Shown: one piece after another, positions 10,340 to 21,638 of the stretch
Numbering within the stretch: position 1 is the stretch's first letter
Layout of the letters: every line of letters starts with the position of its first letter
NCBI GenBank assembly: GCA_016110215.1
Contig: JADWQD010000005.1
Span: 744,001 to 808,000 of the forward strand
Direction of reading: 5' to 3'
Source of the DNA: Capronia americana
Taxonomy: Eukaryota; Ascomycota; Eurotiomycetes; Chaetothyriales; Herpotrichiellaceae
Length of the DNA stretch: 64,000 bases
Notes under the pieces: model-generated
The model's input: only the letters and a program-made list of their open reading frames with translations
What the model was told of the DNA's origin: nothing
The model's database searches: none
Translations under genes and position numbers: made by a program

Positions 10340-12054
10340 TCAAATGTCGCCCTCATCCATACTTAGGTCTTCCACACCGCGATCCCTTCCGCGAGTAGGC
10401 CTATACGAATCGACCATCCTCTCGGTATCATAACCGTAGGGAATCCCGCTGTGTCCACGTCCAGGCATTGAAAACTTGGCTCTTCCATGGCTGGCACTAG
10501 CGCGGCCTCGGTCATGAATTCGATCATCAGCTCTGCTGGTTTTGCGCGGGAATCTTCGGCCTCGAAAGGTTGGACGATAGTATCGGCTATCAGATGATCG
10601 AGACCTAGAGCGTCGGCGATAATCGCGGTCGCGGCTTCTATCACGTTCCACATCATTTCTGCGAGCTGACGGTTCCGGTGATGCGCTGCGCTCTTCTCGG
10701 CAGTAGTCGGGCTCACGAAGAGTCTCTCCTTCTGGCGTATCCGGCCGGCTTTCTGGACGATCTCGATCTCCCAATTCTCTGTAGTGGCTGCGACGGACAG
10801 GATCGGTAGCAGACCCCGCATACGAGTATCTCACACCGCCATAACTGTAACGACGATCACGAGTCGACTGATCTGCGTATGGACTGCGGTCTTGGCGAGG
10901 ATAAAGCTCGGGGTGGCTCGTACGGCCGCGATGGTCATACCCAGCAGGACGATCAGAAGAACTCAATCCGTGGGTGACCGCCGCACTGCTGTAGCGGTTT
11001 TCGGTATCTGAAGGGTGAGGGTACTGATGGGAATAGGGATGGTTCAGTCGACTCGGCCCACGCGGCACCCCCTTGACCTTATCAATCTCTGCCTTGTCAA
11101 ACTTTCTGATTTTGCCACCAGTCAAACAGACAACAGTGGTCTTTGCGTGCTTGAAAGTCCCCTCAAGCTCGGCTATCATCAAGGCATCGGCGTTCTTGTT
11201 CTCGAGGTACAGCAATATGTTCTCGGCAGTGTCCCGGAGGAATTTGGCGGTGGTGATTGTCTTCTCTCTGTTGCTCTTGTCGAGCGCGACCAGATAATCT
11301 GCTCGAGCAATCTCGTAGACGGACCACAACGCGGCCAGTTTGGGTTCCATGTCCTTGCGGAGGCCCGGAATGAAAGATGGTGGTCTTGAAGGCTTCTTGA
11401 TCTCGCGTTCGGTTTCCGGTTCGATCATGGTAGCGTCGTCAGAGGAGAGCAAAGCTGGAGAGAAATCAAAGTCAGGTGAGAAGCCGTGGGAAGAAAGAGC
11501 GGCCATTTACCTTGCTTCAGTGCTTCGGGGACTTGGACAGTCTGCAGCAAAGTACCGGTCATCTGCGTAATGGGTCCTCCGAGGTCAATGTTGAGATACT
11601 CCTCGCAGAAGAACTTGACGGCCGCCGGATCCATGAGGCACTTTGGGTTTTCCGTCAAGGTCAACATTGCCTTGTCGAAGACAGTGATTTGTGCGTCTCT
11701 GAGATCTTGTGAACGAGACTTGATGAGTTCGATTTGGCGGCTGAAGAGTCCCAAAAAAGCATTCTGATGGGAATTGAGAAAGTTGTGAACAGCCGGGCCC
11801 AGAGACTGAGTTCGCTGCGCCTTCTCAACCAAGACTGCCACGTCCGCCTCGGGTCGCGAAGACAGGCGTGGCATGGGCGAGGAATGGCAAAACAGGGGGC
11901 TGCTATCGCATGACATTGCCGCAGTCATGAGTTGAACGATGTGCTGGAGTGTCGCGGTCAAAGAAGAAGGGATTTCAAACATGAGGGTGACCGCGAAGCG
12001 CGCGGACATGTTGAGACAGTGAAAATTCAGCTTGCTGCCGCACCTGGAAAACAT
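10340..12054 (-). CDS. Uncharacterised protein with an Arg/Ser-rich C-terminus, two exons
   Basis: Exon 1 ends at 11511 and exon 2 is 11454-10340; the 56-nt intron has a GTAAAT donor and CAG acceptor and joins PEALKQ to ALLSSDDATMIEP in frame. The frame is open to 12054 (552 aa), but the start may be the ATG at 11979 (MFEIPSSLTATLQHIVQL). The N-terminal half is helical and globular-looking, with DLGGPITQMTGTLLQT before the intron and FIPGLRKDMEPKLAALW after it. From about residue 330 the chain is disordered and rich in Arg, Ser, Asp and Tyr, with RRRSRSRSSDSRYYRP, an RS-like segment. RS tails occur in splicing and other RNA-binding proteins, so an RNA-related role is a guess. I do not recognise the family. 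Confidence 0.72.
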
Positions 12055-13004
12055 TCACGCCAGGGCAGGGTGGTGAAGTTTGTAACTGCCTCCAAATCTC
12101 GTTGTACGGTGAGGATCATCCTTACCTTGTTTTGAAGAACTGCTGCCCACACCTTCACCAAAACCATACCTCCTTTGTCAATCGCTCAGGTCTTCTGTGA
12201 GCCGCGACCCTGTTATCAACAGCCCGCCAGCTTCTGCACCTTTCTTCTATCGGCCAGGCACATATCAAACAAAGGATTTTTTGGTTGCAACAACCACTTC
12301 CCTTTTGCCTTTAGTCTTTAGCCAGTGGTGGCCGCTTCCATTCTCTCGGTGTCATACCAAACTTCCGAGACGAATCAGCCTTGAGTCTACCATCTTTAGA
12401 CTTTCCGAGACCTCTGTTGACTCACAACCAGGACCAGTACAGTGTCGGTCTCCCTAGATGAAGGACTTGAACAGATGAATCAGTATCTCCCTCAATGCGG
12501 GCGAGACCCAGAAACAAAGACGTGGACGTACGTAGAGTTTTCTCATTAAGGGGAAATCTATCTATGCATGGTGTGGCAGATTGCAGCCCTATCCGGGTTT
12601 CCTTACGAAGATCCCGTCCTGCAAGAAGGACCAGGAAAAGAGCCAGTAAAGAGTATCTCCCATGACTTGCTCAGTCGACCATGTGACAAAAGAAAAGCGT
12701 AGTGCCCCCAGTCTATCATACACTCGAACGAGATCAAGCTCATAATCATTGAGCCGCCTTGAAGAGGATCGAGAGCCACCGGCTCAAGAGTCAAGAGAAG
12801 GACGCCATTCGCCGCCATCAGTACACCCAGCCCCAGTTCCGCGTTTGTGGAGCCTCATTGCAGAGCACTCAAAGTAAGATGTTGGAGTATCAAAGCTTTT
12901 GGTGTGAGACATTTTGCTCAAGTGGAATACAGTGGTCGTGCAATTTGCGGGTGAATGTGTTGTGTCAAGAGAGGGAGCGACGTTCGGGGTCGATCAAAGG
13001 CCGT
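12055..13004. other. intergenic region between tandem minus-strand genes
   Basis: It holds the 3' UTR of PABP and the promoter of the RS-rich gene. No further gene is visible. Confidence 0.5.
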
Positions 13005-15411
13005 CTAAGCAGATGCTTCGGCACCCTCAGCCTTGGGAGCATCTTCCTCTTTCGTGCCGTTTGGACCGGCCGGGTCAGCGGTCTGCTGACGACCTTTGAC
13101 ATATTCATCATAGACGGTAAGAGCTTCGTCGACCTTGGCACGAAGAGCAGCTTCTTCGTCGATCCTGGCTTTAGTGTTAGCACGTGGTAGGCTGATTTAG
13201 ACTCGTGGGAACGACTTACAAGGCCAGGAGTTCCGAATTGTCCATTTCCAAAAGCATACCAGTGATCTTGCCAGCAAGTTCTGGTTGGATCTGTTGGATC
13301 TTAGGGTAGATAGCCTCACCAAGCATCTGCTTTTGTTGATTCGGCGGCATTGAGGCGAGGTTGGCGAGGCCACCGGCAGGCGCATCGTCTCGGGCGGGTG
13401 GGGCCTGTCCACGGCCTTGTGGTGGCATGCGAGGACCAGCTTGAGGACCGCCAATGTTCTGCATTCCACCTCTTCCACCTTGTGGGAAGGCGCCACCGCG
13501 CATACCACCCATGCCCTGCATGTTGGGAGGAACGCCCTGCATGCCTTGCATCTGGCCACGACCACCGGCGCCGCGACCCATTTGAGCTTGCATCTGAGCT
13601 AAAGCTTGAGGATTATTGTACATACCGTTCACCAAAGCAGGATTTTGAATGAATGGCATCTGACCAGGCAGACCAAAGTTGGGAGGGAGCTGTTGACCTT
13701 GGGGCATGCTGCGGCCCTGCTGCGGGAAACCGCCAGGGAACTGTCCACGGCCGCCTTGCATGCCCGGGATAACCATGCCAGGCTGGCCGGGGAAGGGCAT
13801 GCCAGCACGCTGAGCGCCAGGTGGCAGGAATTGTTGGCTGGCGGGGCCATAGAAGACGGTAGGTTGCATGTAGCCTTGTGGCATACCAGCAGCCGCTGCC
13901 TGTTGCTGTTGGCGAAGGGTGTTCCGTGCTTGGATACTAGCCTCGAGTTGTGATTTGCGAACATCCTTGCGCTGAGCGAGAGCGACGTACAACGGCTTGC
14001 CGCCGATCATCTTCTGGTTCATCTCAGAGACTGCTTTGGAAGCCTCATCTGGGTTGCTGAAGCAGACGAAGCCAAACCCTTTGCTCTTGCCGAAGGTCTT
14101 TCCAGGGGCTTTGGCCTCCTTCTTGGCTTCCTCTTTCGCTTCATCTTTGGCCTCATCTTTTGCCTCCTCTTTCGCCTCGTCCTTGTCGTTGGCTTCAGTC
14201 TGTGTCTCTTCGCCGGACTTCTCAGCATCATCCTTCTTGTTCTCCTTGTCCTTATCGGCAGCGGGAGAGGCAGTGCGTTCGTACGCTTCGCGCATAACTT
14301 TGGCGGAGGTGATTGTGCCGTAGCTGCTGAAAAGATCGCGGAGCTTGTCATCATCGACATCATCCGTGAGGTTCTTCACGTACAAGTTGACACCCTGGTA
14401 CTTCGAGGCCTTCTCCATGCGGGCAGCTTCGTACTGTTTGCGGAGCTCTTCCTCACGTTCGTGCTTCTTCTGTGCACGACCAACGTACAAGTTCTTGCCA
14501 TGGAAGTCCGTGTCATTCAGCTCGTCAACGGCTCTGGCAGCCGCCTCATGACTAGCAAAATTGACGAAACCAAAGCCACGGCTCTTGCCCATTTCGTCGC
14601 GAGTAATGGTAGCTGAGACGACCGCGCCGTAGGGCTCAAAAAGCCGACTGAATTCCTCATCAGTCACTGACTCGTCGATATTCTTGATGTAGACGTTGGT
14701 GAAGTTGGCCTTCATCTCCTCGAACTTGCTCTGTCGGTCTCGCTTTGCAATGTGATGTCCGACAAAAACCTTCTTGTCGTTGAGCAACATGCCATTGACG
14801 GACTTGATGGCCTGATTGGCGGCTTCAGCGGTTTCATAGTGAACGAAGCCGTAGCCCTTGGAGTTTCCAAGCTCATCCTGGGCGACCTTGCAGCTGAGAA
14901 TATTGCCAAACTGGGTAAAGGTGTCGTGAAGCGCTTTGTTGTCGATTGCCGCGTCCAAGTTCTTGATGAAGACATTACCTTGTCCAGTCTTGCGGAGAGC
15001 GGGATCGCGCTGAGACCACATAATGCGGCAAGGGCGACCCTTGATGCTGGTGTAATTCAAATCTTCCAGAGCGCGCTCTCCATCGGCCGTATTGTTGTAG
15101 TTGACGTAGGCGTAGCCAAGAGAACGGCGGGTAACAGCATCACGGCAGACACGGATGGAGGCGACTTGGCCGATGGAGGAGAACAACTCGAAGAGCATGG
15201 CCTCGGTGACGGAGGGATCAAGCTCACCGACGTAGAGTGAGGCAGAGTGTTGCGCATTGTTGGGAGTGGCAGAGTACGGAGTAGGCATGTCACCGTCGAC
15301 TGGACCGGCAGGTGCGACATTGGTGTCGATGGCAGGAGCGCCATTCTGGGCAGGGGCATTAGCGACGCCGTTCTGGCCAGCAGCAGGAGCAGCAGCGTCC
15401 GCAGAAGACAT
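13005..15411 (-). CDS. PAB1: Poly(A)-binding protein, cytoplasmic/nuclear
   Basis: Exon 1 is 15411-13220 and exon 2 is 13164-13005; the 55-nt intron (GTAAGT donor, CAG acceptor) falls inside the C-terminal MLLE domain. The product is 783 aa. Four RRMs are visible in order: RRM1 from ASLYVGELDPSVTE (about residue 57), RRM2 with GNVFIKNLD, RRM3 with TNVYIKNIDESVTD and RRM4 with VNLYVKNLTDDVDD. RNP1 motifs include GYAYVNY, GYGFVHY, GFGFVNF and GFGFVCF. A charged insert of roughly 70 residues rich in K, E, D and A sits between beta-2 and beta-3 of RRM4. A Gly/Gln/Pro/Met-rich linker leads to MLLE (KITGMLLEMDNSELLAL, then LTVYDEYVK). PABP binds mRNA poly(A) tails, eIF4G and PAM2 proteins. The ATG is preceded by a likely 5' UTR intron. 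Confidence 0.96.
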
Positions 15412-16193
15412 TTTTGCTGCAAGATGTTAGAATAATCAGAGGTGGAGGCTGCGCTGACACCAGGTTGTGGGAGTGATGTCTCTCGACTCAGTCCGGTGAG
15501 GGTCGAGTGAAGGAGCGCTCACTTCTTTGTTTGATTTTCGAGGATAACAAAGGGCCAAGGGGTAACTGTCGTTCCTGAGAAATGAAGATGATGTCTGGGG
15601 TAAGGGATAAGTTGCTAAAGTCGAGCGCTGTGATACATGTCAGAAATCGCTCCTGGTCTCTTCGAGTTTTCGAAGTCCGAAAAAGGGTGCGCAGGCACGG
15701 CATGGAGAAACTTACCACACGACCTTGGGGTTTTGTGGGAGGGTTTTCACGTTTTTTTGTGGGTTTCTTGACTATTTTACGGGGAAAGGGGCAAGGTAGC
15801 AAGCGACTGCAAAGATAGCAGACGATGCGAATGGCGAGACCGAGTTCTGAGGGTTGGTAAGGGAAAAAAAAGGTGATGGCGGTGGTCGAGGAAGCGGTCG
15901 AAATCAGACCAAATTGTCAGGCAATCAAAAAGTTTGGGAGGAAGCCACGCTAATCCTAAAGCGGTAAGCGCGAGGGCACTCCCCAAACGGGCGTGCCTGC
16001 CTTTGCCGCACTCCCTCGCGCGTGGCGAGCGCAGTGGCAGCAGCAGTGGCCTTACTGTCTGGGACAGACTGGATTATCATGTTTCTGGCAGCTTAATCGC
16101 GTCGTCCTCCACCTCAACACGAGCCCGTCGTCACCATGGGCCTGCTTCTCTCAAAGCAGCCTCCTGAATCAGGAGTGACATGGTCCCTCACCT
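15412..16193. promoter_or_regulatory. PABP promoter and leader with a 299-nt 5' UTR intron
   Basis: On the minus strand a GTAAGT donor at 15715 and the end TTCTAACATCTTGCAG (branch-like CTAAC, acceptor ending at 15417) enclose a 299-nt intron. Its acceptor lies five bases before the ATG. The exon upstream (about 15716-15790) is rich in A and C with an A7 run, poor in G. The rest is the 3' flank of the dehydrogenase gene. Confidence 0.6.
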
Positions 16194-17239
16194 TCACCAA
16201 GGATGTTCCTAGCAGATATCGTTAGTCGGTGACTGACCGAGGACCACTGTTCGTGTGCTTACCCTGCCGTCCCAACACCAGAACGTGCCACTGTCGTCCT
16301 TCCCTTTCTCCGCAAAAACCACCAGCATCTTCGTCACGCTTTCTTCCGGGGTGATGATGCCCTCGACCTCCCATTGTACATCAATGTTCGCCATGTCGCT
16401 GGTCAATTTGTCAGCTTCCATCTCCCGTTCTCTCTTCCGGTGACTTACGTCTGGACTTCCCCAGGATGCATGGCCAGAACGCAGACTTCCGCGTATTTAC
16501 CCCCTTTCCGTTTGAGTTCGGAAGCCATGTGCCTGATCATCTGGTTCAACGCGGCTTTGCTGGCCCCGTACGCGCCGAATCCGTCTTCATGGTCTCTAAA
16601 CAGTTGTGTGGAGCCTGAGTCCGATGATATGAAGATCACCTTTGAGGGGGGCGCAGCTTCACTGATTTTCAACAGTTTCTGTGCGATGATGATCGGGCCT
16701 ATTGTGTTCGTGTGCAGATGTAAAGCGAAGTCGCCGAATGATCTGGATATAGCACGCAATAAGTATTTTGCGGCAGCGGAGGATTGGGAGGAGTGATTCT
16801 GAACCGTACATCTCAGTAGCTCTCTGCTTATGGTATTAGGCTTCCGCATCCAAAACTAGGACATACTCTTACATTCGGATACTTCAAGATGCCAGCGTTC
16901 AGAACGATATTCTCAATCCGCACCCCTTGATCAACCAATCTCTTCATCGCACCGACGAACGCCTGCTGGTTGCATTAGTGTCTCTAGGAAATCACCATCA
17001 GGTGTCCAAGGCTATCTGGTCGGTCTCACATCGATGCTTGCTTCCTTGGTCACATCGCACTGTTCAATCAAGCAGGCAGCTGGTCTCGTCTGTTGTGCAG
17101 CGAGCTGCCAGATTTCGTTTGCGGTTTCTGGTGCTCGCACTGCTGCTATCACCTGGTTGCCTTGTTCCAGCAACTGGCGGACAAGCTCGAGTCCAATGCC
17201 ACGGGAAGCTCCGACAACAACCCACGTGGACGGCGCCAT
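16194..17239 (-). CDS. Short-chain dehydrogenase/reductase (C-factor/CsgA-like), six exons
   Basis: Exons are 17239-17030, 16962-16873, 16823-16810, 16742-16449, 16398-16263 and 16208-16194; the sum of 759 nt gives 252 aa. The third exon is only 14 nt and is needed to join LKYPN-RATE to ISFGDFALHLHTNT. The Rossmann glycine motif is GASRGIG (residues 10-16), the NAG motif is in VLNAGIL, the catalytic Ser lies in IFISSDSGS and the active-site YxxxK is YGASKAAL. The tail WCWDGREHPW is the usual end of this subfamily. These are NAD(P)-dependent cytosolic oxidoreductases of unknown substrate. Exon 2 has a tandem CAGCAG acceptor that can add one Gln. The gene lies in tandem upstream of PABP. Confidence 0.88.
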
Positions 17240-18143
17240 ACCTGGCTGGTGCAGCGTAGCTTGAACGGTTGGGGAATGAGTCTCTGTGCGTGACTCGGTA
17301 TGCGGCGATCTGCGTCGAGGCACAACCGTGTGAAAGGACGTGAAGAAATCAAAGCGTAGGGCTGAAGCAAGAGAAACGACAGTGGGGCCTAGACGAGATC
17401 AAGAAGGTGCACATGCCGAAGGCGGAAGGGGGAGCAGTAAAGGCAGGCAAGCGACAGAGCTCAGAAGGGCGTAGATACAGGGTATCGAGTACGAGTAATA
17501 CTTCGCGTTATTACCAATAGCGACGCTCAACAGAGTCAAGCTGGCTGGTGGCATAGCGATCGATCGCAAGCACCCATAGAAGTCGATTGCAGTGTGATGC
17601 GTGCACTCGCCCACAAGCGTCTGCTCAGGATCGTTGCGCTTGGAAGACATCAGAGTTATGGACGTCTTTGACCAGGGTTGCAGGCAAGCCACCGGCTAAA
17701 GTTGACATGGCTTTCAATGGAGGCGTGGCTGGGGCGCTCGTCTAGGTTCGACTTGCCTCTTGTCCACGGGCGTGGGAGGGGAACGCAAGCGACAATGAGG
17801 GGCGTGATGCAAGGCACGTCCAAGAGCTTCGAAACAATTCGGAGAATTGCGAGCGCGCCACACACCAGTTGATGGCTTCGCGTGTTTGGTCTCACAGGCG
17901 AAGATAATTACCGACGTCAGCCTCACCCGTGGTTTCACCTGAGCTGAAGTTGAAGCGAGATGGGGTCCAAAAGGACCTCACATTTGCATCATGTCTTGTG
18001 TCTTGTTTTCGACTCTTCTACGAGTATATACGAACACCCAAGCCGTGCAAGGATAACCCCCGCATAGACCTGCCCTGTTATCCTTGTTCGGACGAATATG
18101 CTCGCATCGCGTCAATTCCAACATGCCGGTTCGCATCACCTAT
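17240..18143. other. intergenic region between tandem minus-strand genes
   Basis: About 0.9 kb: 3' flank of transketolase and promoter of the dehydrogenase. Short open frames here lack family resemblance and splice support. Confidence 0.45.
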
Positions 18144-20638
18144 TTAGATGAGTTGCTGGAAAGCACGGTTGACTGGCGACCGGGGCTTGATGCCCTTGTA
18201 GAAGTCGACAGTTGCAACCGCGCGCTTGGCAATACCTTCAGGGGTGAATTCGAATTTCTGCTGATGTCAGTTGTCATAACGACAAGACGTGGGAAAGAGA
18301 CTTACCTTGTAGACATCCTTGTAGGGGCCAGAAGCACCAAATCGGTTCAGACCAAATTGCTCGTGTGAGTATTTCTCCCACCCAAGAGTGGACATGACTT
18401 CGACTGACAGGGCTGGGATGCCATCGGGAATGACCTTGAGCTGGTAATCCTTGGGCTGAGCATCAAAGACTTCCGTGCAAGGCATTGAGACGACACGTGC
18501 AGAGAGACCGTGTTTGTCCTTCAAGAGCTTGACTGTGTCGACGCAGATGCCAACCTCGGAACCAGTCGATACGAGAGTGATATCAGCATTCTCGGCTTCG
18601 ATTGCAACATAACCGCCCTTGATCGCATTCTCAAGTGTGGAATTCTCCAATTGAGGCAGGTTCTGCCGGGTCAACGCGAGGATGGAGGGCGTTGATTTGG
18701 AAGTAAGTGCCATGTAGTAAGCTGCTGAGGTCTCATTGCCATCGGCAGGTCTCCAGACCATCATATTGGGAAGAGCTCGGAAATGTACCAAGGTCTCAAT
18801 CGGCTGATGGGTAGGGCCATCTTCACCGAGGCCGATGGAGTCATGAGTAGCGACGTAGATGACTCGCTGATGAGAGAGCGACGACAGGCGGACAGCGCCG
18901 GCAGCGTATGACATGAAGTTCAAGAAAGTACCACCAGCCGGGATGAGCGTGCCATAAGCAGAGATACCGTTCATGATAGCAGCCATAGCATGTTCCCGAA
19001 CTCCGTATCGCAGGTAGCGACCAGACCAGTCACCGATACCGAGGTTCGGAGGCTGGAAGTCAACGGCGTTCTTCCATCGAGTGTTGTTGCTGCCAGTCAG
19101 GTCTGCAGAGCCTGACAATAACTCAGGAATAGCTTCGTGAATGCTCTCCAGAACCTTCTCGGATGTCTTTCTGGTAGCGACTGCAGAATCAGTTGGCTTC
19201 CAGAGGGGCAAGCTCTTCTCCCAACCTTCAGGCAGCGCCCTGGTCAGACGACGGCTGAAGTCCTTGGCTAGCTCTGGGTACTCGCTCGAATACTTTTTGA
19301 AGAGATCGTTCCAAGCTTGCTCGGCCGCAGCACCCTCAGAAGCGTGCTTGTGATACATATCGTAGACCTCCTGGGGCACAACGAAGGATTCCTCGGGGTT
19401 GAAGCCGAACTTCTTCTTGACTTGTGCAGCGTCGTCCGCTTTTAGAGGGTTGCCGTGCACGCCACCGGTGCCTTGCAGCTTTGAGCCGAAACCGATCGTG
19501 GTCGTCAGTTTGATCATGGAAGGCTTGTCCTTGACTTCTTTCGCCTTTGCGATGGCAGCCTCGATGCCCTCTAGGTCGTGATCGCCGTCTTTGACGTGCT
19601 GGACGTGCCAACCGTAGGCTTCGAATCGCTTCATGACATCTTCAGTGAACGCGCACTTTGTGTCACCGTCTATGATTGTCAGCAAAAGTGAGCGTTGATT
19701 CGAGGATAGCCTTACCAATGGAGATATGGTTATCATCGTAGATAGTGATCAAGTTGCCGAGCTGCAAATGTCCAGCAGTCGAAGCGGCTTCACTTGCAAC
19801 GCCTTCCATAGCACAGCCATCGCCGAAGAAAGCGTAGGTGTAGTTGTTGACGAGTTCATAGCCAGGCTTATTGAAGACAGCGGCAGTGTGTGCCTGGGCA
19901 ATGGCCAGACCAACTGCGTTGCTGAATCCCTGACCCAGAGGGCCAGTTGTAACCTCGATACCGGGAGTGTCATGAGCTTCAGGGTGGCCCGGGGTTATGC
20001 TGTCGACTTGCTACTTTGGATTAGCATCGGTCAATGAGCAGCTAGGGAGGGAAGACGGACTCGGAAGTGTTTCAGGTCATCCATGGAGACGCCGTAACCG
20101 AACAAGTGAAGAAGGGCATAGTGAAGCATGCAGCCATGTCCATTTCTAGAATCCGTTAGTGCGAGGACTTCCTATTTTATTGTCCGTCTTTTTGCGCGAG
20201 CCAAGTCCAGCTGCCAGAGTAAATATGGGGATGTGGTTCTCCTCCAGAAGAGGCCGGATAGAGGGGCTCTTGTTTCTGTCCACCATCTCTTTCCCTAGAT
20301 ATCGATGGGAATCTTGTAGGAAGGTACTCACGATAGGACAAATCGATCTCGGTTGATGTATTCAGGATTCTTAGGGTTGAAGGTCATGAATTTGTTGAAG
20401 AGGACATGGGCCACAGGAGCCATACCTTAGCAGCATTCGTCAGCGGTGTCCTAGGACGGATCGACTTGTATGGACTTACCCATGGGCGCACCAGGGTGGC
20501 CGCTGTTGGCTTTGAGAGTGGCATCGACCTGAATGAGAACCGTCAGTCAATCTGCGAAGCATGACGAGGGGCACGGCAACGTACGGCGAGGAGCCGGATG
20601 GTGTTGATAGCCTTCCAATCGAGATCACTGTACCCCAT
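18144..20638 (-). CDS. TKL1: Transketolase, seven exons
   Basis: Exons are 20638-20585, 20528-20480, 20425-20332, 20145-20061, 20010-19716, 19669-18306 and 18257-18144, giving 684 aa. Introns are 46-56 nt except the third (186 nt). The chain starts MGYSDLDWKAINTIRLLAVD. It has the thiamine-diphosphate signatures SGHPGAPMGMAPVAHVLF, SNGHGCMLHYALLH and GDGCAMEGVASEAAS with DDNHISIDGDT, then the pyrimidine-domain segment THDSIGLGEDGPTHQPIE and the C-terminal domain TEVFDAQ. Transketolase moves two-carbon ketol units in the non-oxidative pentose phosphate pathway in the cytosol and needs ThDP and a divalent metal. The donor of intron 4 is GTCCGT, weaker than the others. The last intron ends in a tandem CAGCAG acceptor, so one extra Gln is possible. 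Confidence 0.95.
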
Positions 20639-21638
20639 TATGACGGTCTGATGGGAGAATGAGGATGGAGAAGTTGAATTGGAAACAGAGAAGATTTTGA
20701 GTATGAAGCAGCTGCTGTTGAGAAAAATTTAGGAGCTGTTGACTGTCGGAACGCTCAATTGAGGCTAATACGATAATGCCACTCACTGCTGTTGCAAGTA
20801 GTGACGGCGGGCACTGGCGGGGCAATGCGTTTGGTGGGATGAGCTGGAAGTCAGGGTCCTCGGAAAATGACCTCAAACCTCAAACTCGCTTCCTGACTGG
20901 CGGGAGGCGTCTCTGCTCCGGCCGTTCGGCTTGCTGTTTCTGTTCTCCCCGCCGCGTCAGAGGTTGTGCAGTCTCGAGTTTCGAGAAAAGGATATTCGTT
21001 GAGTTCAGGGGCTTCGGGACCAGCGAGGACTAAATACTCTGCGATCAGCCAACTTTGCAACCATGATGCACAGTAAACGGAACAAGGAATCGACCTCACG
21101 GGCAGCAATGGTTGGCGGTCCCTATCAAGTCGTATGATTCAGACGCGTCCGCAGCATCCCGCACGTCCACATGTGCCTGATTACGGCAGCATTTGTGCCC
21201 ACGCATTGCTGACTACGTTTCGAGAAGCCCAGTCAGTAGAGCGCTTCCCACTTGCCCGTTCCAGCTGGCGAATTCTGCTTGGCCATCATTTACTAATAAC
21301 CTTCAGTCTGTTTCCGATGGTCTTTCGCGTGTCTCGTCAGAGTTTCAGCACGTGGAGCTGAACCGCCAGTGCAACTTTCGTCCCTGCCGACCTGCGCTTG
21401 CAGAAGCAAATCGTCCATCTCGGTGACACAGATCACCTCCAAATAAGATCAAAATCCTGGACCGTTCAATATCCCTTCCCCTGGGTATATGCTTTTGTGT
21501 GCCGGACCGCCCGTCGCCCAATATTCTATGTTTGAAAACAAAGTAGAACCATGCCACTCCATTGGCGCCATGCCCGTTTGAGGAGCAACGCTCGAACCTT
21601 CGACGCCTCGCTATGCAGAATCAATCCGAATCTAACCC
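20639..21638. other. intergenic region between tandem minus-strand genes
   Basis: One kilobase holding the transketolase promoter and RPB3 3' flank. An ACGCGT hexamer is at 21143-21148. No coding exon is supported. Confidence 0.45.
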
